From positions 1 to 64,000 of the forward strand of contig NZ_CANNCF010000009.1 in the NCBI RefSeq assembly GCF_947503045.1: DNA of 64,000 nucleotides, read 5' to 3'. Position numbers and translations under genes: made by a program. How positions within the stretch are numbered: position 1 is the first letter of the stretch; every line of letters starts with the position of its first letter. The notes under the pieces were generated by a model. It had not been told where the DNA came from. It saw only the letters and a list, made by a program, of their open reading frames with translations, and did not search any database. The DNA comes from an uncultured Tateyamaria sp. Its GTDB lineage: Bacteria > Pseudomonadota > Alphaproteobacteria > Rhodobacterales > Rhodobacteraceae. Positions 19,110-33,889 of the stretch are shown in pieces.

Positions 19110-20366
19110 TCATTCCCCCGGAACCAAGGTTGCATCATTGATTTCTGTTGCACGCATCACTGAGGCGGCCATGACCGCAGCGGCGAGGAACAGGATCGCT
19201 TCGAGTGTGAAGACCGACGCGTAGGCCGCAGCGTCGGGCAGGATCAAACGGGTCAGGTCGAGCATGCCTGTCGCAACCAGCCCGGCGAGACCAGCGGCAA
19301 TCGCTTGCGCGGCCCCAAAGACACCCATGCGTGTGCCTGTCGCCTTGGCGTGGGCGGCGGCCAGTTGCATCATCGACCCCACGGCACCGACAACAAACAA
19401 CCCGTTGCCGAGGCCCAGCACCACCGTGCTTGGCACCAGCGGCAGGCCCGCGCCCAGACCCAGCAGGCCAAGGGCCGAGATCACACAGCCCGCAATCCCC
19501 CAGAACCGCAGCGAGCCGATGCGCAGTTGTGACAAGACGCCGGCACCGACCATGCCCAGCAATGCAGCCCCGTCCTTGCCACCCGACAGCTTGGTACTGT
19601 CTTCGGGGCCAAGGTCGTGGATGTGTCCGGCAAAGGGTTCAAGGATCAATTCAGAAAGGTAAAAGGCGAGGATCGACAGGAATACAAACCCGGTAAAGCG
19701 CCGCGCGACCGGGTCTGCCCAGGTCTGGCGCAAGGCAGTCCTGAAGGGTGCATCGTCTCGTTCGGCCACGTTGCCCGCGCGCGCCTCGACACCCAATGTC
19801 GCGATGATGCTGAGAACACAGGCAATCACCACAACCACCGCGACAACACTCACCAACCGCGCAGGGCTGTAGGGTTCAAGTGCAAAGCCCGTGCCGATGG
19901 AGGCTGCAATCGCGCCCGCGATCAGGAACAGCCATGCGGTTGTCGCCACCCCGCCCTTGCGCGCGCCAGATGCACTCGCGAGTAACGCAAGGAACGACGT
20001 GCCCGCCGCCCCGATCCCCAGACCGATGGCAATGTATGAGACAAGCCAGACGAACAATGCCATGGGCACGGACGTCTCAGCCACGGAAATGCCCCACGCC
20101 GCGCCAAGCACACCAGCACCGGTGACGGCCATGCCGCCAAGGATGAACGGCGTCCGCCCGCCTTTGATGTCCGAGCGATGGCCCCAGACCGGACGGGTTA
20201 ACTGCACACCATAGTGCAAGGCCACCAGCAGCCCTGGCAGCAGCGCGGGCAGCGCCAGCTCAACCGTCATCAGCCGATTGAACAGATTTACGGGCAACGC
20301 GGCGAGGCCGCCAATGGCCGCATTGACGAGACATAGCCGCGCGAGAGTGCCCCAACCGACGCTCAT
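19110..20366 (-). CDS. PucC/LhaA-family bacteriochlorophyll transporter-like protein (ORF428/Bch2 position)
   Basis: A 418-residue polytopic membrane protein with about twelve hydrophobic helices, of the PucC subgroup of the major facilitator superfamily. In Rhodobacter the gene between bchG and bchP is ORF428, annotated as the 44.5-kDa chain of bacteriochlorophyll synthase. It likely helps deliver or insert pigment during complex assembly. The GHRSDIKGGRTPFILGG loop after the second helix is typical. It overlaps bchG by 4 bp, and its stop lies 4 bp ahead of the bchP start. Confidence 0.9.
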   Translation of the reverse strand: MSVGWGTLARLCLVNAAIGGLAALPVNLFNRLMTVELALPALLPGLLVALHYGVQLTRPVWGHRSDIKGGRTPFILGGMAVTGAGVLGAAWGISVAETSVPMALFVWLVSYIAIGLGIGAAGTSFLALLASASGARKGGVATTAWLFLIAGAIAASIGTGFALEPYSPARLVSVVAVVVVIACVLSIIATLGVEARAGNVAERDDAPFRTALRQTWADPVARRFTGFVFLSILAFYLSELILEPFAGHIHDLGPEDSTKLSGGKDGAALLGMVGAGVLSQLRIGSLRFWGIAGCVISALGLLGLGAGLPLVPSTVVLGLGNGLFVVGAVGSMMQLAAAHAKATGTRMGVFGAAQAIAAGLAGLVATGMLDLTRLILPDAAAYASVFTLEAILFLAAAVMAASVMRATEINDATLVPGE

Positions 20367-21262
20367 CCCAGCCCCCTGAGCGCGAAGGCTGCAACCATCA
20401 TGCCGGACACGTAAAGCAGAACGCCGGTTCCATTATACCACGGCGCCCTTGCCTTGGGGTCGCGGAACATGATCGTCATCGCCCAGAACTGCAGGATCAA
20501 GACCAGCACCACTCCCGCCGCATGGCCGGGCCGGTCCCACAAGATCAACAGCGCGATCACCACCGCCTGCGGCACGGCCATGACCCAGCAGGCCACTTGC
20601 GCCGCGCGGCGTGGGCCAAGCGTGACGGGCAGCGAGTTGACCCCCGTCTGGCGGTCGCCTTCCAGCGCCTTGAAATCGTTGAGGGTCATGATGCCATGCG
20701 CACCCAACCCATAAAGCAGCGCGACGATCAGCACTTCGGCGCTTGGCGCTCCTGCACCCAGAACCGCAGCGCCCGTGATCCACGGCAGGGTTTCATAACT
20801 GAGGCCCACAAGGCCCGGCCCCCACCAGCCCGACCGTTTCAAACGGACAGGTTCGGCGGAATAGGCCCACGCGGCCAGCACACCCACAACCGTGGCGGCA
20901 AAGCCCCACGGCCCAAGCTGCCAACCGACAAAAAGTGAAAGAGCCGACATGGCCAATGCAATCCACAGACCCCATCGGCCGGGAATGCGCCCGGATGGGA
21001 TCGGGCGATCGGGTTCATTGATCGCGTCCACATGTCGGTCGCACCAGTCGTTCGCAGCTTGAGACATCCCACACACGATTGGCCCAGCCAGCAAGATGCC
21101 CAGCAAAACCAGATGCCATTGCCCGGCCACGGCGGCGCCTGACGCGACCAACCCGCAGACATAGGCCCACATCGGTGGGAACCACGTGATCGGTTTGATC
21201 AAACGCAGGGCGGCGGCAGGCTCCGGGTAACGGCGCACGGGAAGGGAAGGACTGACATCCAT
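20363..21262 (-). CDS. bchG: Bacteriochlorophyll a synthase (bacteriochlorophyllide esterifying prenyltransferase)
   Basis: A 299-residue UbiA-family membrane enzyme that esterifies bacteriochlorophyllide a with geranylgeranyl diphosphate. The first aspartate-rich motif appears as NDWCDRHVDAINEPDRPIPSG and the second as LNDFKALEGDRQTG. About eight hydrophobic helices surround them. A PpsR-type palindrome begins 3 bp upstream of the ATG and no ribosome-binding site is evident, so the transcript may be leaderless. It is the first gene of bchG-ORF428-bchP-idi. Confidence 0.95.
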   Translation of the reverse strand: MDVSPSLPVRRYPEPAAALRLIKPITWFPPMWAYVCGLVASGAAVAGQWHLVLLGILLAGPIVCGMSQAANDWCDRHVDAINEPDRPIPSGRIPGRWGLWIALAMSALSLFVGWQLGPWGFAATVVGVLAAWAYSAEPVRLKRSGWWGPGLVGLSYETLPWITGAAVLGAGAPSAEVLIVALLYGLGAHGIMTLNDFKALEGDRQTGVNSLPVTLGPRRAAQVACWVMAVPQAVVIALLILWDRPGHAAGVVLVLILQFWAMTIMFRDPKARAPWYNGTGVLLYVSGMMVAAFALRGLG

Positions 21263-21264
21263 AG

Positions 21265-21282
21265 TGTCAACTATGGCTTACA
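21265..21282. promoter_or_regulatory. PpsR/CrtJ-type operator upstream of bchG
   Basis: TGTCAACTATGGCTTACA matches the TGT-N12-ACA consensus of the photosynthesis repressor PpsR/CrtJ. It lies immediately upstream of bchG, with an imperfect second copy at 21300-21317 ending ACG rather than ACA. Confidence 0.75.
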
Positions 21283-21324
21283 CTTTGAGTCGGCGCAAGT
21301 GTCAGGCCCGCCTGACGGACGGGG

Positions 21325-22743
21325 TCAGCTGTCTTTGCTCAACAAACCGAACTTGCGCAATTTCACGTAAAGCGACTGGCGCGACAGGCCCAGCATTTCG
21401 GCTGCGGCCACGCGGTTGTTGCGCGTCAGGTTTACCGCGGTTTCGATGCACATCTTTTCAACGACATCGGTGGTTTCAGCGACAATTTCCTTGAGCGAGG
21501 CAGAGCCGACAAGGTCCATCACATTGCGCCCTGGATCCGGCAGGTTACCTGACGGGGACTCGGCTTTGCGCACAGTTTCAAGGCGGCTGACGTCGCGCAG
21601 GATCAGGGCAATCGCCGGGTGCTCTGCGTCTTCGAGACGGGCGGCGGACACCTCAACGGGCACGCGCGCACCAAGGTCATTGACCAGCCGTGTGGAATAG
21701 GCACGCACCAGCCCGGACTTGGTTGCGTTCTCAAGCAGTACATTCATGTCGATCTGTCCGCGCGCCATGAAATCTGCGAGCGAGGCACCAACAACATCGC
21801 TCAGATGGGCAGCACCGACCAGATCAAGGAAGGCATCGTTGACCGACAGAACCGTGCCACGCATGTCGAGGAATACAATTGAATCCGTGGTCGTGCGGAA
21901 TAGCGCCACTGCGTGGCGCGCTGACGTGTCGGGTTGTACCGATACGAAATCTTCGCCCCGCAAGCGGCACATCAACACCCGTTGGCCTGCGGCCCGGAAC
22001 ACGGTGGGCTGTACGGTCAGGGTCTGACGCGTGCGGCTGGCGCGCACAGCAATCGGGCCTGCATCGTCCGACAGGGTCGCGTTCATCAGGCTTTCGATCA
22101 GCTCGGCACCCGAGCGATCCGAAAACAGGCTGGCAAAGGTCGCACCCATGAGCGACTCGGTCTTGAGACCGAGAAGGGCTGCGGCGTGATCATTGGCGTC
22201 TTCGATCCGGCCCGTCTGCACAGAGACAAACACAACCGCATCATCCACATTGCCCATCACCACCCGGTAGCGGGTGTCAAATTCGCGGCGCGCCTCATAG
22301 CCCTGTTCCAGCGCGATCTGGGCCTGCACAAGCTGTTGCTGCGTTTCCGCGATGGGTCGCAGGTCACGACCAAGCAGCAGAACCGCATTTTCATGACCAA
22401 AGCGGTGGAAGGTATAACGCACCGGATATTGCCACGTCGCATTGTCGAGGTGATTAAGCTCAAGCGATTTCTTGGGCGGCGTTCCCGCAAGGTAGGCGTT
22501 GTGGGCGGCCTGAAACTTTTCGATGCTTTCCTCGGTCAAAAAGTCGACGACTGCGCGCCCTTCCCAATGCTTGAGGTTCCCGAAACTGTCATCCTGCGCG
22601 TTGATCAGAACCGACAGGATTGTGCCTTCGGCCGAGACGACCAGCGCGATGTCCGACGCGGCTGCAATGATGCTGCTGAGAAACTGGGGTTCGATCAGGG
22701 GCACGGCGCCGCTGGACCAGAAATTGCTGCCTCCGGTTGTCAT
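21325..22743 (-). CDS. ppsR: Transcriptional repressor of photosynthesis genes PpsR/CrtJ
   Basis: A 472-residue regulator with an N-terminal domain, a coiled-coil linker (Q-rich segment ending QQQLVQAQIALEQ), two further PAS domains and a Fis-type C-terminal helix-turn-helix (NRVAAAEMLGLSRQSLYVKL). It represses bch, crt and puc/puf genes under aerobic conditions by binding TGT-N12-ACA. With the start at 22743 the protein has exactly two cysteines, one before the last PAS domain (VLMCRLRG) and one by the DNA-binding domain (EKMCIETA), matching the redox pair known in Rhodobacter PpsR. It overlaps ppaA by 4 bp. Confidence 0.95.
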   Translation of the reverse strand: MTTGGSNFWSSGAVPLIEPQFLSSIIAAASDIALVVSAEGTILSVLINAQDDSFGNLKHWEGRAVVDFLTEESIEKFQAAHNAYLAGTPPKKSLELNHLDNATWQYPVRYTFHRFGHENAVLLLGRDLRPIAETQQQLVQAQIALEQGYEARREFDTRYRVVMGNVDDAVVFVSVQTGRIEDANDHAAALLGLKTESLMGATFASLFSDRSGAELIESLMNATLSDDAGPIAVRASRTRQTLTVQPTVFRAAGQRVLMCRLRGEDFVSVQPDTSARHAVALFRTTTDSIVFLDMRGTVLSVNDAFLDLVGAAHLSDVVGASLADFMARGQIDMNVLLENATKSGLVRAYSTRLVNDLGARVPVEVSAARLEDAEHPAIALILRDVSRLETVRKAESPSGNLPDPGRNVMDLVGSASLKEIVAETTDVVEKMCIETAVNLTRNNRVAAAEMLGLSRQSLYVKLRKFGLLSKDS

Positions 22744-23522
22744 CGCAGACCCAACGCTTTTTTGCGCTTTGCACAAAACCCAACAACTTCGGAGGCTGTA
22801 TTCGTCACAAGATCGACGCCTGTCTTCCTCTTAATCGCGTCAGCATTTCCTCGCAGAGGCCCGCCAATAGCAAGCACTGGCAGTTGATCCGTCGCCGACT
22901 TGATCCGTTTTACTGTTTTTTCCACCAATGCCAATGCATCAACCCGGGCGCAAGACATCATCACCATGTCTGGTCGGTCCACAGCGACCCGCGCTGCAAT
23001 CTGAGTTGGCGTTTCGGAAATTGCCAAGCTTACATCACAGCCGGACCGGCGCAGTTGTGCGGCAACGACACTGGCGCCCAGAAAATGCTGCTCACCTTCT
23101 GGCACAGCAACCAACGCGTGCAGCGTGTCCTCCGGGACCTGTCCTACCCAGACCAGTTCGCCCGATGCTTCGCCCAGCAAAGCCTGTAGACGCAAAGCCC
23201 CCACTGTGACTTCGGCAAAGGTAATGTCGTTGCACATCCACTGATCACCAAGCTGCATGGCCGCTTGTGGGATGTAGAGATCAACGATGACATCGCAGGT
23301 CAGCCGAAAGCCGCGCATTTCTTCGAGCGCGCGCGCGGCATCAAACCCGTTTTTGCCAAGGATGGCGCGGCTTAGGTAATCGAGGGCAATCTGACGGACT
23401 CCGGCGGCCGTGACGGTCTGACGCTCGCACAGCATCGAAATGACCTGAGTGGCCAGGGGCTCAACCCCGTTCCCCCCCTCAATCAGAGAAGGGTTCGTGC
23501 CAAATGTGTCGTCTTGCGCCAT
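22740..23522 (-). CDS. ppaA: PpaA/AerR-type cobalamin-binding antirepressor
   Basis: A 260-residue protein that relieves PpsR/CrtJ repression. The C-terminal half is a B12-binding fold containing VPEGEQHFLGA, the cobalamin histidine motif known from AerR. The N-terminal part resembles MerR/B12-associated helical domains. The start at 23522 is chosen; the frame stays open to 23618, and both long and short forms of AerR exist in R. capsulatus, so an extended start cannot be excluded. The stop overlaps ppsR by 4 bp, ensuring coupled synthesis of antirepressor and repressor. Confidence 0.9.
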   Translation of the reverse strand: MAQDDTFGTNPSLIEGGNGVEPLATQVISMLCERQTVTAAGVRQIALDYLSRAILGKNGFDAARALEEMRGFRLTCDVIVDLYIPQAAMQLGDQWMCNDITFAEVTVGALRLQALLGEASGELVWVGQVPEDTLHALVAVPEGEQHFLGASVVAAQLRRSGCDVSLAISETPTQIAARVAVDRPDMVMMSCARVDALALVEKTVKRIKSATDQLPVLAIGGPLRGNADAIKRKTGVDLVTNTASEVVGFCAKRKKALGLR

Positions 23523-27154
<3,632 letters not shown>

Positions 27155-27165
<11 letters not shown>

Positions 27166-30100
27166 AACCGGCATAACGGGGCGTTTGCCCGGCTACCGCG
27201 TGGTGATCATCACGCTGGACAGCCATGCCGCTGGCCCCGCGACCCGCGCGATGGAGCAATTGACACAGGACTATCCAGGTCTTGATCTGCAAGTACATGC
27301 CGCCGCCGAGTGGGGTGAAAGCCCCGAAGCCTTCGAGGCCGCCGAAGAGGCCGTGCGCCATGGCGACATCATCATTGCAAACCTATTGTTCCTCGAAGAG
27401 CACGTGGCTCGTATCCTGCCTGCGTTGCAGGCGCGGCGTAATCATTGCGACGCGATGATCGGTGTGATTGCCGATGCCGAGGTGGTGCGCCTCACCCGCA
27501 TGGGCACGCTGGACATGACCGCGCCGCCTTCGACCATGGGCAAGTTGATGAAGCGCTTGCGCGGCTCTTCCAAGCCGTCGACCGAAAGCGGGGCCAAGAA
27601 GATGGCGATGCTGCGTCGTCTGCCCAAGATTCTAAAGTTTCTGCCCGGCAAGGCGCAGGACCTGCGTGCCTGGTTTCTTGTCATGCAATACTGGCTGGGC
27701 GGGTCGGATGACAATGTGCGCGCCATGGTGCAGTTCCTGCTGAACCGCTATGCCACAGATACCGGTTGGGCCATGGCTCCCGAGGCCGCCGCCCCTATCG
27801 AATACCCCGACACCGGCCTCTATCACCCTGATCTGCCGCAGCGCATCACCACTGATCCCGCCGATATTCCCGGCCCCAAGGACGCCACGCTGACTGTCGG
27901 CGTTGTCATGTTGCGCTCTTACGTCTTGTCGGCGGACACGGCGCATTATGACGGCGTGATCCGTGCGTTTGAAGCCAAGGGCATGCGGGTTCTGCCCGCC
28001 TTTGCCGGGGGACTAGATGCCCGCCCGGCGGTAGACACCTATTTCCGCGGTCAGATCGACGCGCTTGTGTCGCTGACCGGTTTCAGCCTTGTGGGTGGAC
28101 CAGCCTATAATGACAATGATGCGGCCGTGAAGATGCTGGCCGAATTGGATGTGCCCTACCTCGCGGCCCATTCGCTGGAATTCCAGACGCTGGGCCAATG
28201 GGCTGACAGCACGGGGGGGCTTGGCCCGATCGAGACCACGATGTTGGTCGCTTTGCCCGAGTTGGATGGCGCGGCCTGCCCGACGGTGTTCGGCGGCCGC
28301 TTGGGCCCTGAAGGGTGCACGGGCTGCGCACACAAGTGTCAGGCCCGCGCCGAAGCGAAAGCCATGGTGCCCTGCCCCGAACGGATCGAGAGCCTGGCCG
28401 AGAAAACGCGTCGCTTGGGCGATTTACGCCGCAAGAAAAACGCGGACAAGAAGGTCGCCGTGGTCCTGTTCGGGTTTCCCCCCAATGCCGGGGCGGTTGG
28501 AACTGCCGCCTATCTTTCTGTTTTTGAAAGCCTTTTCAACACGTTGACCGAGATGAAGGCGCGTGGATATACGGTCGACGTCCCCAAAACCGTGAACGCC
28601 CTGCGCGCGCAGGTGCTGGAAGGCAACGCCGCGCAATACGGACAAGAGGCAAATGTCGCAGCCCATGTGGATGCCGATACGATCGTGCGGAATTCCCGCC
28701 ATCTTGCCGAGATCGAGGCCGTCTGGGGCCCTGCCCCGGGTCGCGTGCAGTCGGATGGGCGCGGTGTCTACGTGCTTGGCGCCGAGATGGGCAATGTCTT
28801 TGTCGGCGTGCAGCCTGCGTTCGGCTACGAGGGCGACCCGATGCGCCTGCTGTTCGAGCGTGGCTTTGCGCCGACCCACGCCTTTGCCACCTTTTATCAA
28901 TGGCTGCGCGACACTTACCGGGCCGATGCTGTGCTGCACTTTGGCATGCATGGCGCGCTTGAGTTCATGCCGGGCAAGCAGGCAGGCTTGGGCGCGCGTG
29001 ACTGGCCGGATCGTCTGATCGGCGAGATGCCAAACATCTATCTTTATGCCGCCAACAACCCGTCCGAGGCGTCGCTGGCCAAGCGGCGCTCGAATGCGGT
29101 GACGATCACGCATCTGACGCCTCCGCTGGCAACAGCGGGCCTGTACAAGGGCATGGCCGAGTTGAAAGACAGCCTGACCCGCTGGCGCGCGATGCCCGAC
29201 GACGACAGCGCGCGGGCCGATATCGAGGCGCTGATCTCGGAGCAGGCAGATGCGGTGGATATGGGCGGCGTGGCACCTGATGCGCTGTGGCTCAAATTGC
29301 TGGAAACCGAGGATGCGCTGATCCCCGATGGTCTGCATATCGTGGGCCAGCCACTGAGTGATGCGGCCCGAACAGAATACCTGGACCTGATGCCCCATGC
29401 CGATGCCGAAGCGCGCGGACGCGTCGACGCACTGTTGCGCCAAGAGACAGAACTGCCTTCTATTATGCGCGCTCTTAATGCGCGGTTCACCTTGCCGGTG
29501 GCTGGCGGCGATCTGATCCGATCGCCCGAGATCTTGCCGACCGGGCGCAACATCCACGCTTTTGACCCGTTCCGTATGCCCACCGCCTATGCCTGTCGCG
29601 ATGGCGCGAAACAGGCGCAACTGCTACTGGACACACACCCCACCCTGCCCCGCTCCATCGCGCTGGTTCTATGGGGGTCGGACAATATCAAATCCGACGG
29701 TGGGCCGATTGCGCAGGCGCTTGCGCTGATGGGCTGCACACCGCGCTTTGACAGCTTTGGTCGTCTGGCCGGAGCCGATCTGATCCCTCTCACAGAGTTG
29801 GGCCGCCCGCGTATCGACGTTGTGATGACACTGTCAGGCATCTTCCGCGATCTGCTGCCCCTGCAAAGCCGCATGCTGGCCGAGGCGGCGCTGAAATGCG
29901 CCGAAGCCGACGAGCCACTGGAGCAGAACTTTATCCGCGCCCACGCGCTGGCCTATGCCGAAACGCAAGATTGCGATCTGGCAACGGCTGCGCTGCGCGT
30001 TTTCTCGAATGCCGAGGGGGCCTATGGATCGAACGTGAACCAGTTGGTTGACAGTTCAGCCTTTGGCGACGAGGACGAGTTGGCCGATGCCTACGAGACA

Positions 30101-30715
30101 CGCAAGAGCTTTGCCTACGGAGTCGACGGCAAATCGGCCGCCAATCCCAAGCTGTTGCAACAGGCGCTGGCCGATGTGGAACTGGCCTATCAGAACCTTG
30201 AGTCGGTCGAATTGGGGGTCACGTCGGTTGATCACTATTTTGACACGCTGGGCGGCATTGCGCGTGCTGTGAAACGCGCACGAGGGTCCGAAGCTGCCGT
30301 CTATATTGGCGATCAGACGCGCGGCGCCGCCAAAGTACGCACGCTCAAGGATCAGGTGGCGCTGGAAACCCGCAGCCGGGCGCTGAACCCGAAATTCTTT
30401 GAAGGCCTACTGAAACACGGCCCCGAAGGCGTGCGCCAGATCGAAAGCCACGTGACCAACACGATGGGCTGGTCGGCGACAACCGGGCAGGTCGATGACT
30501 GGGTCTATCAGCGCATTTCCGAGACCTTTGTGCTGGACGAAGACATGCGCAAACGGCTGGCCGATCTGAACCCGACCGCATCGAGCCGCATGGCGAACCG
30601 TCTGCTGGAAGCCTCGGATCGCAACTATTGGGCGCCGGACGCCGACACGCTGGCCGCACTTCAGGATGCAGCCGACGCACTGGAAGACAAGCTGGAAGGG
30701 ATCGCTGCCGAATGA
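27155..30715 (+). CDS. bchH: Magnesium chelatase large subunit H
   Basis: A 1186-residue porphyrin-binding subunit that receives Mg2+ from the BchI-BchD motor to form Mg-protoporphyrin IX. The CobN/Mg-chelatase family sequence [16 protein letters not shown], a putative porphyrin/metal site, lies near residue 600; the [14 protein letters not shown] and [11 protein letters not shown] stretches follow in the C-terminal third. The start at 27155 is the one matching the family N-terminus ([16 protein letters not shown]); upstream in-frame codons lie in bchB. It may also interact with BchM, encoded three genes later. Confidence 0.96.
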
Positions 30716-30739
30716 ACCCTTTGCATCACAACACGCGTC

Positions 30740-30777
30740 GGAGCCTCCGGCGGGCATATTTGAAGAACAATGAAGGG
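30740..30777 (+). repeat. Intergenic repeat element between bchH and bchL
   Basis: GGAGCCTCCGGCGGG is followed by CATATTTGAAGAACAATGAAGG. The hairpin-plus-ATATTTG...AATGAAG pattern is the short form of the element seen inside bchB and at 11722-11763. It occupies most of the 91-bp bchH-bchL gap and may separate the stability of the two mRNA segments. Confidence 0.5.
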
Positions 30778-30794
30778 CCGGTTGTGGCCTATGA

Positions 30795-31705
<911 letters not shown>

Positions 31706-31706
<1 letters not shown>

Positions 31707-32443
31707 TGGAGACTGCCCGGCATACCCCAGATCTGACGGCCCGTGAAATACGGGGCGACGGCAAGGGCTATGACAAGACCCGGGCGCGGGTGGAGGACTA
31801 TTTCGATCGTTCCGCCACCAAGACCTGGGAGCGTTTGACTTCGGATGCGCCTGTCAGCCGCATTCGCGAGACTGTGCGCGCGGGCCGAGAGCGGATGCGC
31901 GACCTCATGCTGTCCCGCCTGCCTGACGACCTGCGCGGTGCGCGGATACTGGATGCGGGCTGTGGCCCCGGTGTGGCGACAATTGAGCTGGCCAAACGCG
32001 GTGCAACGGTTGTCGCGGCAGATATCTCTCCGCAACTGATCGACATCGCCGAATTGCGCCTGCCGCCCGAGTTGAAACCGCAGGTTACTTTTCACGCGGG
32101 CGACATGCTGGACCGAAAGCTGGGCAGTTTTGACGCGGTGATCGCGATGGACAGCCTGATTTACTACACCGCCGATGACATTGGCGCGTCGCTCGCCAAT
32201 CTGGAAAAGCGGGTGAGTGGGCCCATTGTGTTCACGGTCGCCCCGCGCACCCCTGCCCTGATGGTAATGTGGTACGCGGGCAAGGCTTTTCCTCGCTCTG
32301 ACCGCTCACCGGTCATGATCCCGCATGCGCATCCCAAACTGGCCGCCGCTGCCAGGGCGCAAGGCGTGCGCCGCCTGCTGCGGCCCGTGGATCGGATCAG
32401 TTCAGGCTTTTACATCTCCGAAGCGATGGAGCTGCGCCCATGA
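31706..32443 (+). CDS. bchM: Mg-protoporphyrin IX O-methyltransferase
   Basis: A 245-residue SAM-dependent methyltransferase that methylates the C13 propionate of Mg-protoporphyrin IX. Motif I appears as ILDAGCGPGVATIELA (around residues 75-90) and the second strand as VVAADIS. The C-terminal region with RTPALMVMWYAGKAFPRSDRSP is typical of BchM. The ATG at 31706 overlaps the bchL stop; a TTG one codon earlier is possible. It overlaps lhaA by 4 bp. Confidence 0.95.
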
Positions 32444-33864
32444 GCACGCTCAAATCCCTTTCGGCGCGTTACCTGCCTTTTGCCGATGCGGCATCGGATG
32501 GGTTGCCGATGGGGCAATTGCTGCGCCTGTCGCTATTTCAGGTGTCGGTGGGCATGGCGAGCGTCATGCTGCTGGGCACGCTTAACCGTGTGATGATTGT
32601 CGAGTTGTCTGTACCAGCCATGATCGTGGCGATCATGATCGCGCTGCCAGTACTGATTGCTCCGTTCCGTGCGCTGTTGGGGTTCCGGTCGGACACGCAC
32701 AAATCCGCCATTGGCTGGAAGCGGGTGCCTTACATCTGGTTCGGCTCGCTTTGGCAGTTCGGCGGGCTGGCCGTGATGCCCTTTGCGCTGCTGGTGTTGG
32801 GCGGGGACGTTTATCACGAAATTCCATTCGCTGGCGAGGTGTTGGCGGCCCTTGCGTTCCTGATGACCGGTCTGGGTCTGCACATGACACAGACGGCGGG
32901 TCTGGCCCTCGCCTCGGACCGTGCGACGGACGAAACCCGGCCCCGCGTGGTGGCTCTGCTTTATGTCATGTTCCTTGTGGGCATGGGGATCTCGGCGCTG
33001 ATTATTGGCGGATTACTTAGCAACTACAGCGACTTACGCCTTATCCGTGTGGTGCAGGGCGCAGCCGTCGTCGGCGTTGCGCTGAACCTTGTCGCCCTGT
33101 GGAAACAGGAAAGCGTGCGGCCCATGACCAAGGCGCAGCGCGAAGAACCGCGCCCCCTGTTCCGCGAGGCTTGGACCGATTACGCCGCCGGCGGACAAGC
33201 CGGGCGGCTTTTGGCTTGCGTGTTTATGGGCACCATCGCCTTCAACATGCAGGACGTGCTGCTCGAGCCATATGGCGGCGAAATTCTGGGACTGTCGGTG
33301 TCGGCGACCACTTTGCTGACTGCCCTGTGGGCCACGGGTGCTCTGGTGGGTTTTGCCCTTGCAGGCAAGCGGTTGGCAGCGGGATCGAACCCCTATCGCC
33401 TTGCGGGTGCAGGCATTCTGTCAGGTATCTGGGCCTTCAGCCTCGTGATCTTTGCCGCACCCATGCAAGCCAATGTCTTGTTTTATGCCGGGGCAGTGCT
33501 GATCGGCTTCGGCAGCGGGCTGTTTGCGGTGTCAACCTTGATGGCGGCCATGGCGATGCCTGCGCGCGGCACGGCCGGTCGCGGATTGGCGCTGGGGGCC
33601 TGGGGTGCTGCGCAAGCCACGGCTGCCGGGATTGCCATCGCCTTGGGCGGCACGCTGCGCGACTGGGTTGGAGCCGTTGCTGCCTCCGGGGCCTGGGGCG
33701 AGGCGCTCAACAGCGCCGCCACCGGTTATTCATTTGTCTATCACGCTGAGATTGGCCTGCTTTTCGTCACTCTCGTCATCCTGGGACCGCTTGTGCGCAC
33801 TTCGGCTCCTCTCACGCACACGGATGCTGCACGGCCCCTGGGTCTTGCGGATTTCCCAACATGA
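32440..33864 (+). CDS. lhaA: LH1 assembly protein LhaA (PucC family)
   Basis: A 474-residue polytopic membrane protein with about twelve helices that is needed for LH1 complex assembly. The N-terminal FQVSVGMASVMLLGTLNRVMIVEL region and the FRSDTHKSAIGWKRVPYIW loop are the classic PucC/LhaA signatures. It is encoded directly upstream of puhA, as in Rhodobacter (F1696). In R. capsulatus the puhA promoter lies within this gene. A paralogue sits at 19110-20366. Confidence 0.95.
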   Translation: MSTLKSLSARYLPFADAASDGLPMGQLLRLSLFQVSVGMASVMLLGTLNRVMIVELSVPAMIVAIMIALPVLIAPFRALLGFRSDTHKSAIGWKRVPYIWFGSLWQFGGLAVMPFALLVLGGDVYHEIPFAGEVLAALAFLMTGLGLHMTQTAGLALASDRATDETRPRVVALLYVMFLVGMGISALIIGGLLSNYSDLRLIRVVQGAAVVGVALNLVALWKQESVRPMTKAQREEPRPLFREAWTDYAAGGQAGRLLACVFMGTIAFNMQDVLLEPYGGEILGLSVSATTLLTALWATGALVGFALAGKRLAAGSNPYRLAGAGILSGIWAFSLVIFAAPMQANVLFYAGAVLIGFGSGLFAVSTLMAAMAMPARGTAGRGLALGAWGAAQATAAGIAIALGGTLRDWVGAVAASGAWGEALNSAATGYSFVYHAEIGLLFVTLVILGPLVRTSAPLTHTDAARPLGLADFPT

Positions 33865-33889
33865 CCTCTCGTAGGAAAGGAACACACCC

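Noticed and set aside
21300-21317. Second PpsR operator before bchG (TGTCAGGCCCGCCTGACG)
   Set aside because: The right arm ends ACG rather than ACA and the centre is GC-rich, so it is mentioned only as an imperfect copy.
28424-29620. Long antisense frame of 398 codons within bchH
   Set aside because: It mirrors the bchH coding sequence, shows no domain and no ribosome-binding site; typical of GC-rich antisense frames.
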